Source: Oidiodendron maius Zn (lineage: Eukaryota > Ascomycota > Leotiomycetes > Myxotrichaceae). From it: a DNA stretch of 64,000 nt. The DNA lies in NCBI GenBank assembly GCA_000827325.1, contig KN832872.1, positions 434,001 through 498,000 on the forward strand, written 5' to 3'. The notes below the pieces were generated by a model. That model was not told where the DNA came from, searched no databases, and saw only the letters and a program-made list of their open reading frames with translations. Of the stretch, positions 42,716 through 53,984 are shown piece by piece (the stretch's first letter is position 1; every line of letters begins with the position of its first letter). Position numbers and translations under genes: made by a program.

Positions 42716-43881
42716 CTAGAGAAAAGCCCATCTCGGTACCTTTCCTCTCTTCCCCTGCTCAAATTGCCTCCTAACCAGAGCGTCACCACTATCGACGTAT
42801 GCCCTCCCTTCCATCGTATTTGCTCTCCATGCTCTCCACTCGAACTGGACCAACCCTACGAGGTCCAAAGTATCTGGTCGCCTTCCAATGATAGGATCGA
42901 GAATTTTTGCTACGATGTCTCTCAGGCCCTTGGAAAACCCTTTATCATTCATACGGCTTGTCTGCCAATTATAGTTGTAATATCGAGGTGGTGGCATCCC
43001 CGTCATCATCGTATAGATCACAGCCCCGAGGGACCAGATCTCGTTGGGGCGTGACCAGGGATGAAGATTTTTATAGATTTCCTCCTAGAATTAATCTCTA
43101 TCCATCTGTCCAGAAATAAGATAGAAAAACTTACAGGAGCCCAGTAAAACTGCTTCTCACGAGACGCTTCCTCCACCCGATCTGCAACCGCCACGCTACC
43201 CCCGACAACTCCGGTAACTTTGGCCCACTGGAAGCCGCCGAGTTTGCACTCGCCATATGTTTCTCCGGGCTTGGGTTTTTTAAACCAGATCTGGCTTGGG
43301 GAAACGTCCCTAATGAGAATAGGTTGCCAGTCATCGTCATGTTTCATGATATCGCCTGGTATACCCTCTGTCTCTTTGACCCCATGATGAAGCCATAACA
43401 GTGCTTTTGAAATCGACGTGAGAACATGCCAGCATAATGATTCAGGAAGAGAGAACCGTTGGAAGTCCTGGGCTGCCAGCGCATGCCATCCCTTTTCATC
43501 GGCAAAGTCCGGTAGAGCGTTTGGAGATGGGAGGAGGTATGAGAGACTACCGGCGTCCATGTCCTCCCAGATTGTCAAGTCGCCATACTTGCCTGGTATG
43601 CTCTTGCCAGCGAAGGAGGAGGCTTGGACGATATCGACAAGTGAGATGATATTTGGGTGGTTGAGTATACGAGAGATAGGCACTCCAGCAGTGGGAATAA
43701 GTGTCGGTGCGAGAGGCGTTGTGACCGTATTCTTCCTCGGGTCTTTTGTTTTCGTTGTGGGAATTTGACAGGCTAGAAAGGATACATTATCTGCTACACG
43801 CAACACTGAGATGGATGAGGCAAACGATGACTGCTCTTGCGTGTCCTTGGGGACATAGCGGGCATGAATTAGCCTTTGCAT
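42716..43881 (-). CDS. Protein kinase-like protein with altered catalytic motifs (possible pseudokinase)
   Basis: Exons 43881-43135 and 43084-42716 join over a 50-nt intron (GTAAGT..CTAG) to 371 residues. The joined segment FYWAPEEIYKNLHPWSRPNE continues IWSLGAVIYTMMTG, equivalent to the APE and DxWSxG motifs of kinase subdomains VIII-IX. Earlier blocks: LNHPNIISLVDIV, GDLTIWEDMDAGSLSYLL, SLCWHVLTSISKALLWLHHG. The catalytic loop reads LIRDVSPSQIWF in place of HRDxKxxN: the Asp remains, Lys and Asn are replaced. The DFG position reads KLGGFQW, lacking the Mg-binding Asp. It is therefore probably inactive or weakly active. Substrate and role unknown. Confidence 0.8.
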
Positions 43882-44434
43882 AATAATTGAATATATTTCT
43901 AACCAAAGGGTTTGATGATGTGGCTCCGAAATCTTTTTGCAAGACGACTTTTTAGCTTAATTGAACTTGAGGGTCTTTATAAACAGTTTCGTGGCCATCA
44001 CTGGAATGTAGGCAGGAATGCAGTGTGGTAAGTATGTCGAAAGCAGCACGAGACAACTAGACAAGTTAACTCCTTGTCCTTAATCCTACAGCAAAGTCTT
44101 GCTCCCTAAAGGGACTGATTCTAGGCCGTAAAGCCTTTCCAAGAGGTTGATGTAATATTTAGCTCTATACGCTTAGGAGACCTGTCTTATAACTATCGTT
44201 AATGGATATATATAATAGGCTAAAATATAGTCTTAGAGAGAATGGCCATAAAGGGCAGCCAGCGGCACACAATGAAGTAGCCCTCGTCTAGAGAAGAGAA
44301 GGATTAAAGGAAGGGGGAGGTTATTTAGACTCCTTTAGTAGAGAAGTATCGGATGCCAGATTGGGTAGTTTATCAAAAATATCTACCGCCTCTCTAAATG
44401 ATCATTTTGGTCTATTTCTGCCGGCACAACCTCT
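43882..44434. other. AT-rich intergenic region
   Basis: Upstream of the kinase-like gene and downstream of MED8. TA-rich around 44150-44240; it may hold eroded transposon sequence but nothing can be assigned. Confidence 0.5.
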
Positions 44435-45224
44435 TCACAGGACAGGCCGAGGCTGGTGATTGCGACTGGTCGCGAATGTCAGGATCTCTTTGACTCCCCT
44501 CGATTTCCCATCAGGACTCCTCCTGATCTCTTCCAGCCCATACTCTACTTGACCGCCCATCGATTTCCCCACAGTCGTGACTTCCACCCCCACGTCCTCC
44601 ATCTCCTTGTCCTCGTCCTCATCCTCCTCCTCGCTCTCCTCATCAAACTTCCTCCTCAGTCCAATATTCACGTTCTCAATTCCCATTTCTCTCTCTTCCA
44701 CCGTGTAATTATCACCGGCCTCCTCAAGGATATATGTCGCTACCCTTTGCCCAATCCATTCCTTCCCCCACGTCCAAAGCTCCTCTACATCTTCTTTGCT
44801 CTCCTGCGTGCTCTCCTGGATAGCGCGCCCTTCTTCGACCCATGTCTCAACTTGTACTTCAAGCTTCTTGCGCAGGAGCTGACCTAAGAGGCCTTCTTGC
44901 GTTCGGCCGGGGTAGTTTGTCGATGGGTAGACCACTGTGCGATTTAGCGTGTCAGCGTTTCGGGAGAGATGCTCTATGATGCTGTTAATGTTGTTGCCTA
45001 GGATCGAGGCAGATGTCTGAATGGACTCCCTAGTATGGTTGGCATGAAGGAAGACGTGGGTGGCCGGAGAAGGGTATATTAGGAGCTACAAACCATGGTG
45101 GAAGGGGATTGCCTTGTAGAATATCTGATTTCAGCGATGCGATGTTATTTGCCAATTGAGAGAGACGTTGGCGCATCTGATCCAGTGTCTTCAGATCATC
45201 TTGTTGAAGAGAAGTTGTCGCCAT
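44435..45224 (-). CDS. MED8: Mediator subunit 8
   Basis: Exons 45224-45094 and 45029-44435 join over a 64-nt intron (GTTTGT..CTAG) to 241 residues. Start MATTSLQQDDLKTLDQMRQR leads into LSQLANNIASLKSDI and NPLPPWESIQTSASILGNNI; the second block NRTVVYPSTNYPGRTQEGLL continues GQLLRKKLEVQVETWVEEGR. This order (LDQMRQRL..LPPW..YP..YPGRTQE..LLRKKL..VE.WVEEG) is the fungal Med8 pattern. Med8 belongs to the Mediator head and contacts TBP and RNA polymerase II. An acidic stretch (EESEEEDEDEDKEMED) lies near the C-terminus. Confidence 0.92.
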
Positions 45225-45714
45225 GACTGCTGGAGAGTTCCAGTGCGCTTTTGCGACCGTTAGAGAAGTTATTTCGGTGTTGTGTTGAATACATTTACGT
45301 GGGAGTTCACCTGAGACTTGACCGCCTTCGCATACGCGAGGCAGCTCCAATTCCTGTGCCTTACAACTTACACAGATATCAACTGTATGGTGTTTCTAAA
45401 ACAGATTAAGAATGCCGCGTAATTTCAAATATGTATATTGTTTACCTAATTTATAGAAAGCTTTTCGACATTAGGGCCATGACATACAGTATATAGCCCG
45501 AAAATGACCCTCCACCTTACAGCAAAGCGTCCAATACTAGAGCTCCATTGCCTATTCAGGTAACGTAATACTGGGCCTATTTAGGTGATATTGGCTAATA
45601 TCGATTTATAGGTGTAAATGAACAAGTTCGCACTTTTGCACACTGGAATAGACTGTAACCAAGATGACTCTCTCTTCTTACAAACGGCACTCAGTGCCTG
45701 CTTTATATTAGTAT
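45225..45714. other. Intergenic region before the transposon relic
   Basis: 5' flank of MED8 and possibly the eroded 5' end of the mariner relic. No terminal repeat could be assigned. Confidence 0.5.
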
Positions 45715-46510
45715 AGCTATGAAACGGCGTCAAATTGCAAGGACTCTTGAACTCCCTTGTACAACAACTAGGTATATCCTTGATAGAAGCTTTATACCTA
45801 AGCCTGGATTTGTTCCTGAGATTCAGGACTACTTTAGCCCTAGCAATTCTTATCCCGTATACGAGCTTGTATGACGCTCTCCTAAGGCGAAGTCCCCATT
45901 CCACAAGTTCAAATCTAAAATGATTGTGACCACGGACCGCACGATCGAGAGTATTCACAAGTCTCGTTGAACCGCCGGCTGCACTGTCCACGTCATGGGC
46001 GGTTACGGATCTCCCGTACGGCCAGCAAAACAGTTCACATCTAAATCCAGTTCGTCCGCATGGATACAAGAGCGAAGTCGTGTTTTAGGATCACAAGACT
46101 GAGGGGCAAATGACAGATAGTGGGCATTTTCAGCGTGTTTTGCCTCGGGTTCAAGCGGATTGCTGGACACTTCAACACTAGGAATTAAGCCTTGCGACAT
46201 GGGAGTTCACGCACGATAATAATCTAACCTACAAGACTAAGGCTGTACTCGAGTGGCTTCAAGATAAAGGGATCTCTCTTTTGACCTGACCTCCTTGCTC
46301 CCCTAATCTTAATACAATTAAGGACCTGTAGTCGACATTAAGCTTGTCTAGCTCTACGAGTTAATGAATATCATACACATGAAATGTTTAAGCAAATAAT
46401 ATAGGAGGACTGGGATAGGGTTAAAATTAATGAAATTAACAACTAATCGATTTAATGCCCGCTAGAGTCTTTAGCCCTGTTACTACTGCTAAATACTGCT
46501 AAATACTGGG
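45715..46510 (+). mobile_element. Decayed Tc1/mariner DNA transposon relic
   Basis: Fragments of a Tc1/mariner transposase can be read on the plus strand. The helix-turn-helix part is MKRRQIARTLELPCTTTRYI (from about 45720), the DDE part is HDNNLTYKTKAVLEWLQDKG (from 46210) followed by PPCSPNLNTIKDL, and the end is like LIDSMPARVF (around 46440-46480). Stops occur at both expected tryptophans (after SLLT and after IKDL), consistent with TGG to TGA/TAG, i.e. G-to-A changes of the RIP type. The middle, with the first catalytic Asp, is not recognisable. Terminal repeats and target duplications could not be found, so the limits are approximate. Confidence 0.75.
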
Positions 46511-46937
46511 AGTGTACTAGGCTAGTTAGTCTAACCAGGAAAAGAGAGTCTAGTCTAATACATGGCTTAACACTTGACTTTAAGCCACCTAGGTGACAGT
46601 AATTAATACTGAAGAAGGCTGAGATTTACCATTCATTGCTGTGGTTACAGGCCTACTTTTGGGTAGCTAATTTTGCTACACAGGGATTGTATATATATCC
46701 CTGGCTTTGGTTCTTAGGAAGACTATGGCATTCAAGGATCGTTGTTACATTTTGTGCCGACGATTTCAGGATATAAGGTTAAGAATGCACTTTTATGATT
46801 ATGTAGATCTACAGTACAAAACACCTTGTTCCGGATACAAGACTAGGAAAAAAGGGGTATATATCATACGAACAAAGTTCCTGGGCATACATAGAGTCTA
46901 CTTTCGCATACTCGTTCCTTCCTGTATTCTGTAATTC
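46511..46937. other. Intergenic region
   Basis: Between the mariner relic and PER1; may include the eroded 3' end of the relic. The 46707-46934 plus frame has no motif and is not supported. Confidence 0.5.
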
Positions 46938-48004
46938 TTACGACTTCAGCCGCTGCTTAGCCAAGTCATCTTGGGCATCCTTAAGCAAGAAGCTATCCCA
47001 AAGAATTAGGCCGCACTCAAGATATTTAAGAGGGGGTACTTACTTGTACCAGAGCACTGTGGGAGCCACGGTCCCTAGATGCCACAAACTATGAGCGTCC
47101 AAGCAGCCTAACCACGGCGGAAAATCTAGCAACTCCAAACTCATGGCCAGCATAATCCATGCAACAGTCAAACCCGGCCACGTTGTCCAAGTGCGGCCCG
47201 ACGTCCTGTACTTCTCCCAACTGAACCAGCTCCACATTATATTCTGGATAATCCCGACGGCCACATTCGCAGCCATATTATATGTGTAGTCCCAAGCGAA
47301 CCCCTTCAGATAGATGACATGACCTGCATACAGTCCGATACAAAGTATCGTCCACGCCTTGAGTACAGACTTAGTCTTCTTCCCTCCTTGGTCTAACCTG
47401 AATATCCTAATCGGAGTATAATATAGGCTATACAACACACTCGCACCGGCCGCCAGGTAATCCAATTCTTCCGTGAGTTGGAAATCCCTCGTATGGAAGA
47501 TCATGCTGAACACCCAGCTGGCCATTCCAAAGTACGAAAGCAGAACATAGTATGGGCGCAAGGGATAGGATTCCGGGATGGCGGCGCGGACTTTTGCAAG
47601 GCCGTTCCGGTGCGCAAGGAAGTTGAGCAGGGAGAAGAGGACGGAGAATGGCTCCTGCATGCCCAGGAAGCGGTAGAAAGGCCACTTGCCATGGAATTGC
47701 ACAATGGGTATATCGTCGGCGACGCGCTGCGTCGTGATTATGTGCTGGCAGGTGTAATCGCACTCGGCAGGGCAGTCCCAGAGCAGGAGGCGGTGGAAGA
47801 AGGCTGGTCATTGAAGTTAGAGGAGATGAGGATAGGGATTGGGGGTCTGTTACGGATGGCAGTGCTGGGGCAGTTTTCATGTTTGCAGACTTCAACGCAG
47901 CGCTGGAATTCAGGTAATTTATCGCCAATTGAGGCATTGGCACGGGATATGAATAGGATTGAAAGGAGGAGCAGAGGCAAGCTCCAGCCGTGCCGGAGAA
48001 TCAT
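46938..48004 (-). CDS. PER1: GPI-anchor remodelling protein PER1 (PGAP3 family)
   Basis: Three exons: 48004-47854, 47803-47044 and 46992-46938, 321 residues. A cleavable signal peptide (MILRHGWSLPLLLLSILFIS) precedes the Cys-rich luminal part GDKLPEFQRCVEVCKHENCP. After the first intron (50 nt, GTAACA..CCAG) comes FHRLLLWDCPAECDYTCQHI, then VQFHGKWPFYRFLGMQEPFS and several membrane helices with SMIFHTRDFQLTEELDYLAA and DAHSLWHLGTVAPTVLWY. The final 55-nt exon gives FLLKDAQDDLAKQRLKS; without it the frame stops at a TAA straddling the donor. Per1 removes the sn-2 acyl chain of GPI anchors in the ER, allowing lipid remodelling. Confidence 0.93.
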
Positions 48005-48506
48005 TATGCTGGTAGTATGGTGTTGAGCGTATGAAGCTGTCGCGTTGGGAAGCGGAGAGCATGTCCCAGGCTGTGAACAATGATAGGTGCACCTAATGGG
48101 TCTGAAATCGCCAATATTTCTTGTTCGGGCCATATTTGTATGTGCCCCTTAACGGTTCTGAGGGCTTCAGATACTGGATGTCGAAGTGTTTCAAGAAGGA
48201 AAATAATGATATAACAAGGGTATCTATCACAGTACTTAGGTGTGGACGTTTCAAAGCAAGAATCAGTAAACCTTGATATAATTGTGCTGTGCACCCTAAT
48301 GGCTCATATCCTCCAGATTTCATACAGTAGAACATGACTATGTTATTGCACTTCTAGTCATGCCCACTTCTCTCATAATACGCCAAGTTCCCTTTTATCT
48401 ATTCTAATCCCAAACAAACGCCCTTCAAATCAATTTCCTGTCTAGAGCGACGTACGCGAGATCGTCGACCTCGCACACCTTCGGCAGAAATCAAGCATCC
48501 CTAGAG
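48005..48506. other. Intergenic region
   Basis: 5' flank of PER1 and 3' flank of GNA1. No recognised element. Confidence 0.55.
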
Positions 48507-49144
48507 CTAGCACTTGCTCTTGGGCACCTCGTAGTAGTGGGCCATCTCCAGGCCCGCCCTCTTGAAGCCACACTTGATGTAAAAGCCCTCATTGGCCTCG
48601 GAGCAGTCTAGGATGGCCTTATAGCAGCCGGTGTGCTCGGCGATGAAGTCGAGTGCTTGGATCATCTTGAGACCGAGCTTCTTTCCCTGCTGGTCCTTTG
48701 CGACTGCGATGTCTTCGATGTGACCGGCCTTACCGAGGTTGTGGATGCTATTGCACGAGTTAGCTATGATGGAATCGACGTGCTGGAGAAAAGAGGGACG
48801 TACAACTTCCTCTCTACGATCAGGGCGCCGGTTGCCACGACCTTCTCGACTTCGTTGGTAATAACTAGGAGATAATACGCCCCTTTACCGGACGTGTTCA
48901 TCCAGTCATACCGCTCATTCCACTGCTCTAGTGTGATTTCGCCGACGGTAGTAAGGACTCGCAAGCAGTCGAGGAAGCCCTTCTCGTAATCACCCTTCTG
49001 AAGGGCACGGAGGGTGTAGCCCGAAGGCAGAGAGGCAGCGATTTCTGGGGAGACAAGCTCTGAACCAAAGAGTCCTTCCATGGGGGTGACAATTGTTGGA
49101 GTGGTCGTCATGTCTTCGGTGGTAGTGGTTGTGATAGTAGTCAT
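48507..49144 (-). CDS. GNA1: Glucosamine-6-phosphate N-acetyltransferase
   Basis: Exons 49144-48804 and 48747-48507 join over a 56-nt intron (GTACGT..AATAG) to 193 residues. GNAT-fold enzyme forming GlcNAc-6-P on the way to UDP-GlcNAc for chitin and glycans. Seen: GYTLRALQKGDYEKGFLDCL, WNERYDWMNTSGKGAYYLLV, VVATGALIVERKFIHNLGKA, GHIEDIAVAKDQQGKKLGLK (acetyl-CoA pyrophosphate loop), YKAILDCSEANEGFYIKCGF. The N-terminal about 25 residues are Thr-rich and extra compared with yeast. The frame that continues past 48804 is intron. Confidence 0.95.
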
Positions 49145-50534
49145 TGTAAAGCTGAAGCTACTAAGGGAGAGCGAACGAGCGAGTGTTTGAGAATGTGAAA
49201 GCGAGTGACGTTACTGCAAGGCTGGTTAAGGACGGAGAGAAAGAGTGTAGAGCAGTAGTGGAGGGTTTTCTTGGACCCGGAAGAAGCAATTGAAGGGATG
49301 AAGGCACAAGGATCCAGAAGGAATGAGACGAGGAATGGAGAGGCTGGATTCAACGATGGTCTTGTCCTCTTAACCCGCCAACATGAAATGTTTTGGGCTG
49401 AGGCCGTGTACGAGCCGGGCTGGTTTGGCGGTGCCGATCATACTTAAAATAGGACGTGACATAATGGGGACCTGAATCTTACGGAGTACGGAGGCGATAA
49501 TGGCTGGGTATACGAATTGACAAGACCAATTGACCTGACAGCCTCCTCGGGAATTAGAACGTGCAGTTTCTGCGCCGAGGCCACTGGCCGGTGGTAATAC
49601 GCATGAGTATTCGGCTTGCAGCATTTTGTAGGAAGAAGGAGGAGAGGATTTGAACATCCGCGAGGACTTTGGATTGTCACGTGAACAATCACGTGAATAT
49701 AGCCCTAAGTCACATGATCAACACTCGAACTTTCCCAAGCTCCTTCTCCCTTCCTTACTTCAGATGCTTTACTCAGCACTCCAGGAGGATAGTACTAGGT
49801 ATACATAGCCATGGACCAGGTACTACCGCGCATTATGTTGTTTTGTACCCTCCTTTTGTAATTTTTGTAATATAACTTGTAACTTCTTGTTGCTTGGACA
49901 GACCGCGGCCGAACGAACGTCTCGAGAGATGAGAGGCTTCATGGCTTTCTTGACTGTGACCCTTTTCATACGTTATTCACGGTCATCCGGCTTGCCCGCT
50001 TGGGTAATTCCTCTCCGACAGCACCACTACAGTAGTCTGGACGCCTCTACGACGTTACCTTTCCCTTCACAGCGCTCTGGTTTGCCAGTTTTTCGTGACG
50101 GGCGCAATTACGTTGCCGTAATTTGATCATTACTCATCTCCAGCCGTGTTAGTGGGGGGCCGACGAGCGAGGCGAGGGAGAGAATTCAACTCATCCCGAT
50201 GAGACCCTCTTCTGATTATTTCTCTTCCTCCCTCCCATTCTTGCCTCTCCTCCACCTCAATCCACGATCGGCCTGGACGACGCTATCCACAGTCGACAGT
50301 CGTCCTAGAAGAGTCTCTCTTGGGGACTGTAATGCCCTCGTCGGCCTGAAAGTCTCTAGTTTGCCACACCATTTGCCTGGCCGCGGTAGTGCCCCCACTC
50401 CGTTTTCGCAACAGACCTTTACCCTCTCAAGTCACACTCTCCAACCCTTCCGTTCCAACATCGAGCAACAATATCGACTGCTCTCGACGAGAGGCTGGCA
50501 TACACGATAGTAGTATCTACCACCGATTGGCGCC
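49145..50534. other. Long divergent promoter of GNA1 and MetR/CYS-3
   Basis: 1.39 kb. Two CACGTG hexamers lie 12 bp apart at 49678-49683 and 49690-49695. A CT-rich stretch from about 50190 to 50300 and following sequence probably form the leader of the bZIP gene. The frames 49887-50126 and 50199-50510 show no motif; the latter could act as an upstream ORF but nothing shows it. Confidence 0.6.
49678..49695. promoter_or_regulatory. Paired CACGTG palindromes
   Basis: Two CACGTG hexamers, each in TCACGTGA context, with starts 12 bp apart (49678 and 49690), about one helical turn. This is the core bound by Cbf1-type bHLH factors. They sit about 540 bp upstream of GNA1 and 840 bp upstream of the MetR gene; which gene they serve cannot be told. 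Confidence 0.5.
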
Positions 50535-51828
50535 ATGTCCTACAGCGAGAGGCGCGGACCCAACGTGTCCGAGTATGTCGCCAATCTCAACGCCATACCC
50601 TCGGCACAGGACCTGCAGAGCTCCAGCGCGGATAATTTTAACCTCGACGATGAGCTGGCCATGTTCACCAACACGCAATTCTACGATTTCGATTCTGGGA
50701 ACGACGTTGACATACAGTTGGGAGGCTTTGCCAGCGAGAGTCCTGCTCACCCGACGGTAGCGCCAGAGAAGGAGATAGCTCCGCTGGACTTTTTACAAGG
50801 TGCGTAGCGATGTTTACAGAGGGGTTTTGTTACTGGATCATTGCGTCTCTGCACTCGGTCTGTCCCTGAGCTCCAGCTCTCTCCCGCTGGACTCCCCTTC
50901 GTTTCTCTACTGTTATCTTCAGCCGCACCCCCTCTCGCGAAACACACAGCACACATCTCATATCGGAATGGACCCCCGCGTGTTTTCAATGGGTCATGCA
51001 CAACCATCTGCACAAACCAGGCTGCGTGCAGCCCAATCAATATCCGTGGCAGCCAAGTGGCTCGAAGACGGCCGCACGTGCATATCCGTCTTTCTCCCTT
51101 CTCGTCTCTTTACCGCAGGATCGGGATGGTGTCATATCACGTGACCAGACTCACCATTTGCCCTGCCCCTCGCCCTTCCCTTCCCGCGGAGACGTTCCCA
51201 TGGTTCCGCTGCTGTAATCGTGCCCGGTCACGGTCATTTCTCTGTCTCTTGACGCTACGCAAAACATCTTGGGAGGCCAATTGCTGACTGGACCATGGCA
51301 CTAGCAGATGACTTCGCCTTCCCCGACTTCAACTTCCAACAGCCACCGCAGCAGTCCTATGGCTCCGACCCTCTGCCGGGCGTGCTAGATACTGACCTCT
51401 ACCCGGCTCCCTCATCCGTTGGCTCGCCCTCCGTCCCCGACCAGACCCCAACAGCGGCGAACGTCAAGCGGAAGGCTGCAGCCAGCCCGGATAACTATGA
51501 AGAGGCTTCTCGAATGGCAGCGGAGGAGGACAAGCGTCGGCGCAATACTGCAGCCTCCGCTCGCTTCCGTGTGAAGAAGAAGCAGCGTGAGCAGGCTCTC
51601 GAGAAGTCCGCAAAGGAGATGAGCGACAAGGTCCAAGCGCTGGAAGGTCGGATCAATCAACTGGAGACGGAGAATAAGTGGCTCAAGAATCTCATCACGG
51701 AGAGGGGTGAGAGGAAGCATGCCGAAGGCGAGGACGTGGCCTCCCTGTTGAAGAAGTATTCAGAGGGTGTAAAGTCTGACGATCGGATAAAGAACGAGCG
51801 GAAGGACGGCGTTGGAACCAAGGCCTAA
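50535..51828 (+). CDS. bZIP sulfur regulator MetR/CYS-3
   Basis: Exons 50535-50799 and 51308-51828 join over a 508-nt intron (GTGCGT..GCAG) to 261 residues. The joined sequence reads APLDFLQDDFAFPDFNFQQP. N-terminal part: VSEYVANLNAIPSAQD and FNLDDELAMFTNTQFYDFD, acidic and aromatic as in MetR-type activators. The bZIP at the C-terminus has basic region EEDKRRRNTAASARFRVKKK, then QREQALEKSAKEMSDKVQAL and zipper EGRINQLETENKWLKNLI. This basic region and spacing are those of Neurospora CYS-3 and Aspergillus MetR, which turn on sulfate uptake and assimilation when sulfur is scarce. The very long intron carries a CACGTG at 51138-51143. Confidence 0.9.
51138..51143. promoter_or_regulatory. CACGTG in the MetR intron
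   Basis: Palindromic TCACGTGA context inside the long intron of the sulfur regulator. In yeast Cbf1 at CACGTG recruits the MetR-related Met4; a feedback role here is inference from one site. Confidence 0.4.
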
Positions 51829-52371
51829 ATCAAGGGAGTGATCTACTGTTTGCCGTATATATGTAAACTTTGGGTTGGTACATTTGACATGTTGTTTGTG
51901 CCCAGCAGGTTTTACTCTCTATATTCGATTCTATGTTCGACCATGCTACTGGCGAGGAGCCGCCGAGCAGCCAGAGCATGTAGGGTAGCGGCGGGGATAA
52001 AGCATCTGCACTGGTCGGGCCAAATATATAGGATGGCCAGACCGCCATTGAAGCTCACGACAAGATGATATAATTGATGAACGAAAGACAAGAAACTTAA
52101 CTCCTGATCATACAATCGTCCACTATATTACACACTCTTTTATGATTGCTACGTTTCCTGAGCTATCCTAATCCAATCTAATCACAAAAGTGGCCACATG
52201 ATTGTGCTACTCGTATGACTATCCGCTTTAGTAAAAGGTATATCGAGCATTTAGATTTCATTACATGCTTTTATGGGCCAAACGCTCAACTTAGGAATAT
52301 CTAGAAACTTTTTGCCCTCTCTGTATTGTGCCGCCATATCTAAGATGATTTTCACGTCCAGCTGGCTTCTC
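51829..52371. other. Intergenic region between convergent genes
   Basis: 3' flanks of MetR and DAHP synthase. No gene recognised. Confidence 0.6.
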
Positions 52372-53692
<1,321 letters not shown>

Positions 53693-53925
53693 GTTTGATG
53701 TCCTGAAAGAAATTGTCAATGCTTCAACGACGAAAAATTGTTCCGATCTAACGGCCTAATGTCGAGAAATGTTGATGCTAATTTGAGCTGTCGGCTGGGA
53801 AGTATGAGTCGTAGCAGCAATTCACAACCATATGCGCAGGGATACTTAAATTCACAAAAATGTCGATCGGCTCGCCTCCGATAACGCTAAGATTGTGTAT
53901 GTGCGACTCTTATTTTGAAGGTTCT

Positions 53926-53932
53926 TGACTCA
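53926..53932 (+). promoter_or_regulatory. TGACTCA, candidate CPC1/Gcn4 site of ARG8
   Basis: Exact seven-base core 52 bp upstream of the ARG8 start codon and 234 bp upstream of the DAHP synthase start. Canonical spacing for general amino-acid control; binding not shown. Confidence 0.6.
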
Positions 53933-53984
53933 CCAACTCCTTCCACTCTCCAATATACTTTGTTTAAATCTCCCTCGATTGAAG

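Noticed and set aside
43882-44434. Transposon relic in the AT-rich spacer
   Set aside because: TA-rich but no coding fragment, inverted repeat or target duplication could be identified.
46707-46934. 75-codon plus-strand ORF
   Set aside because: No motif, lies in AT-rich flank of the mariner relic and opposite the last PER1 exon region.
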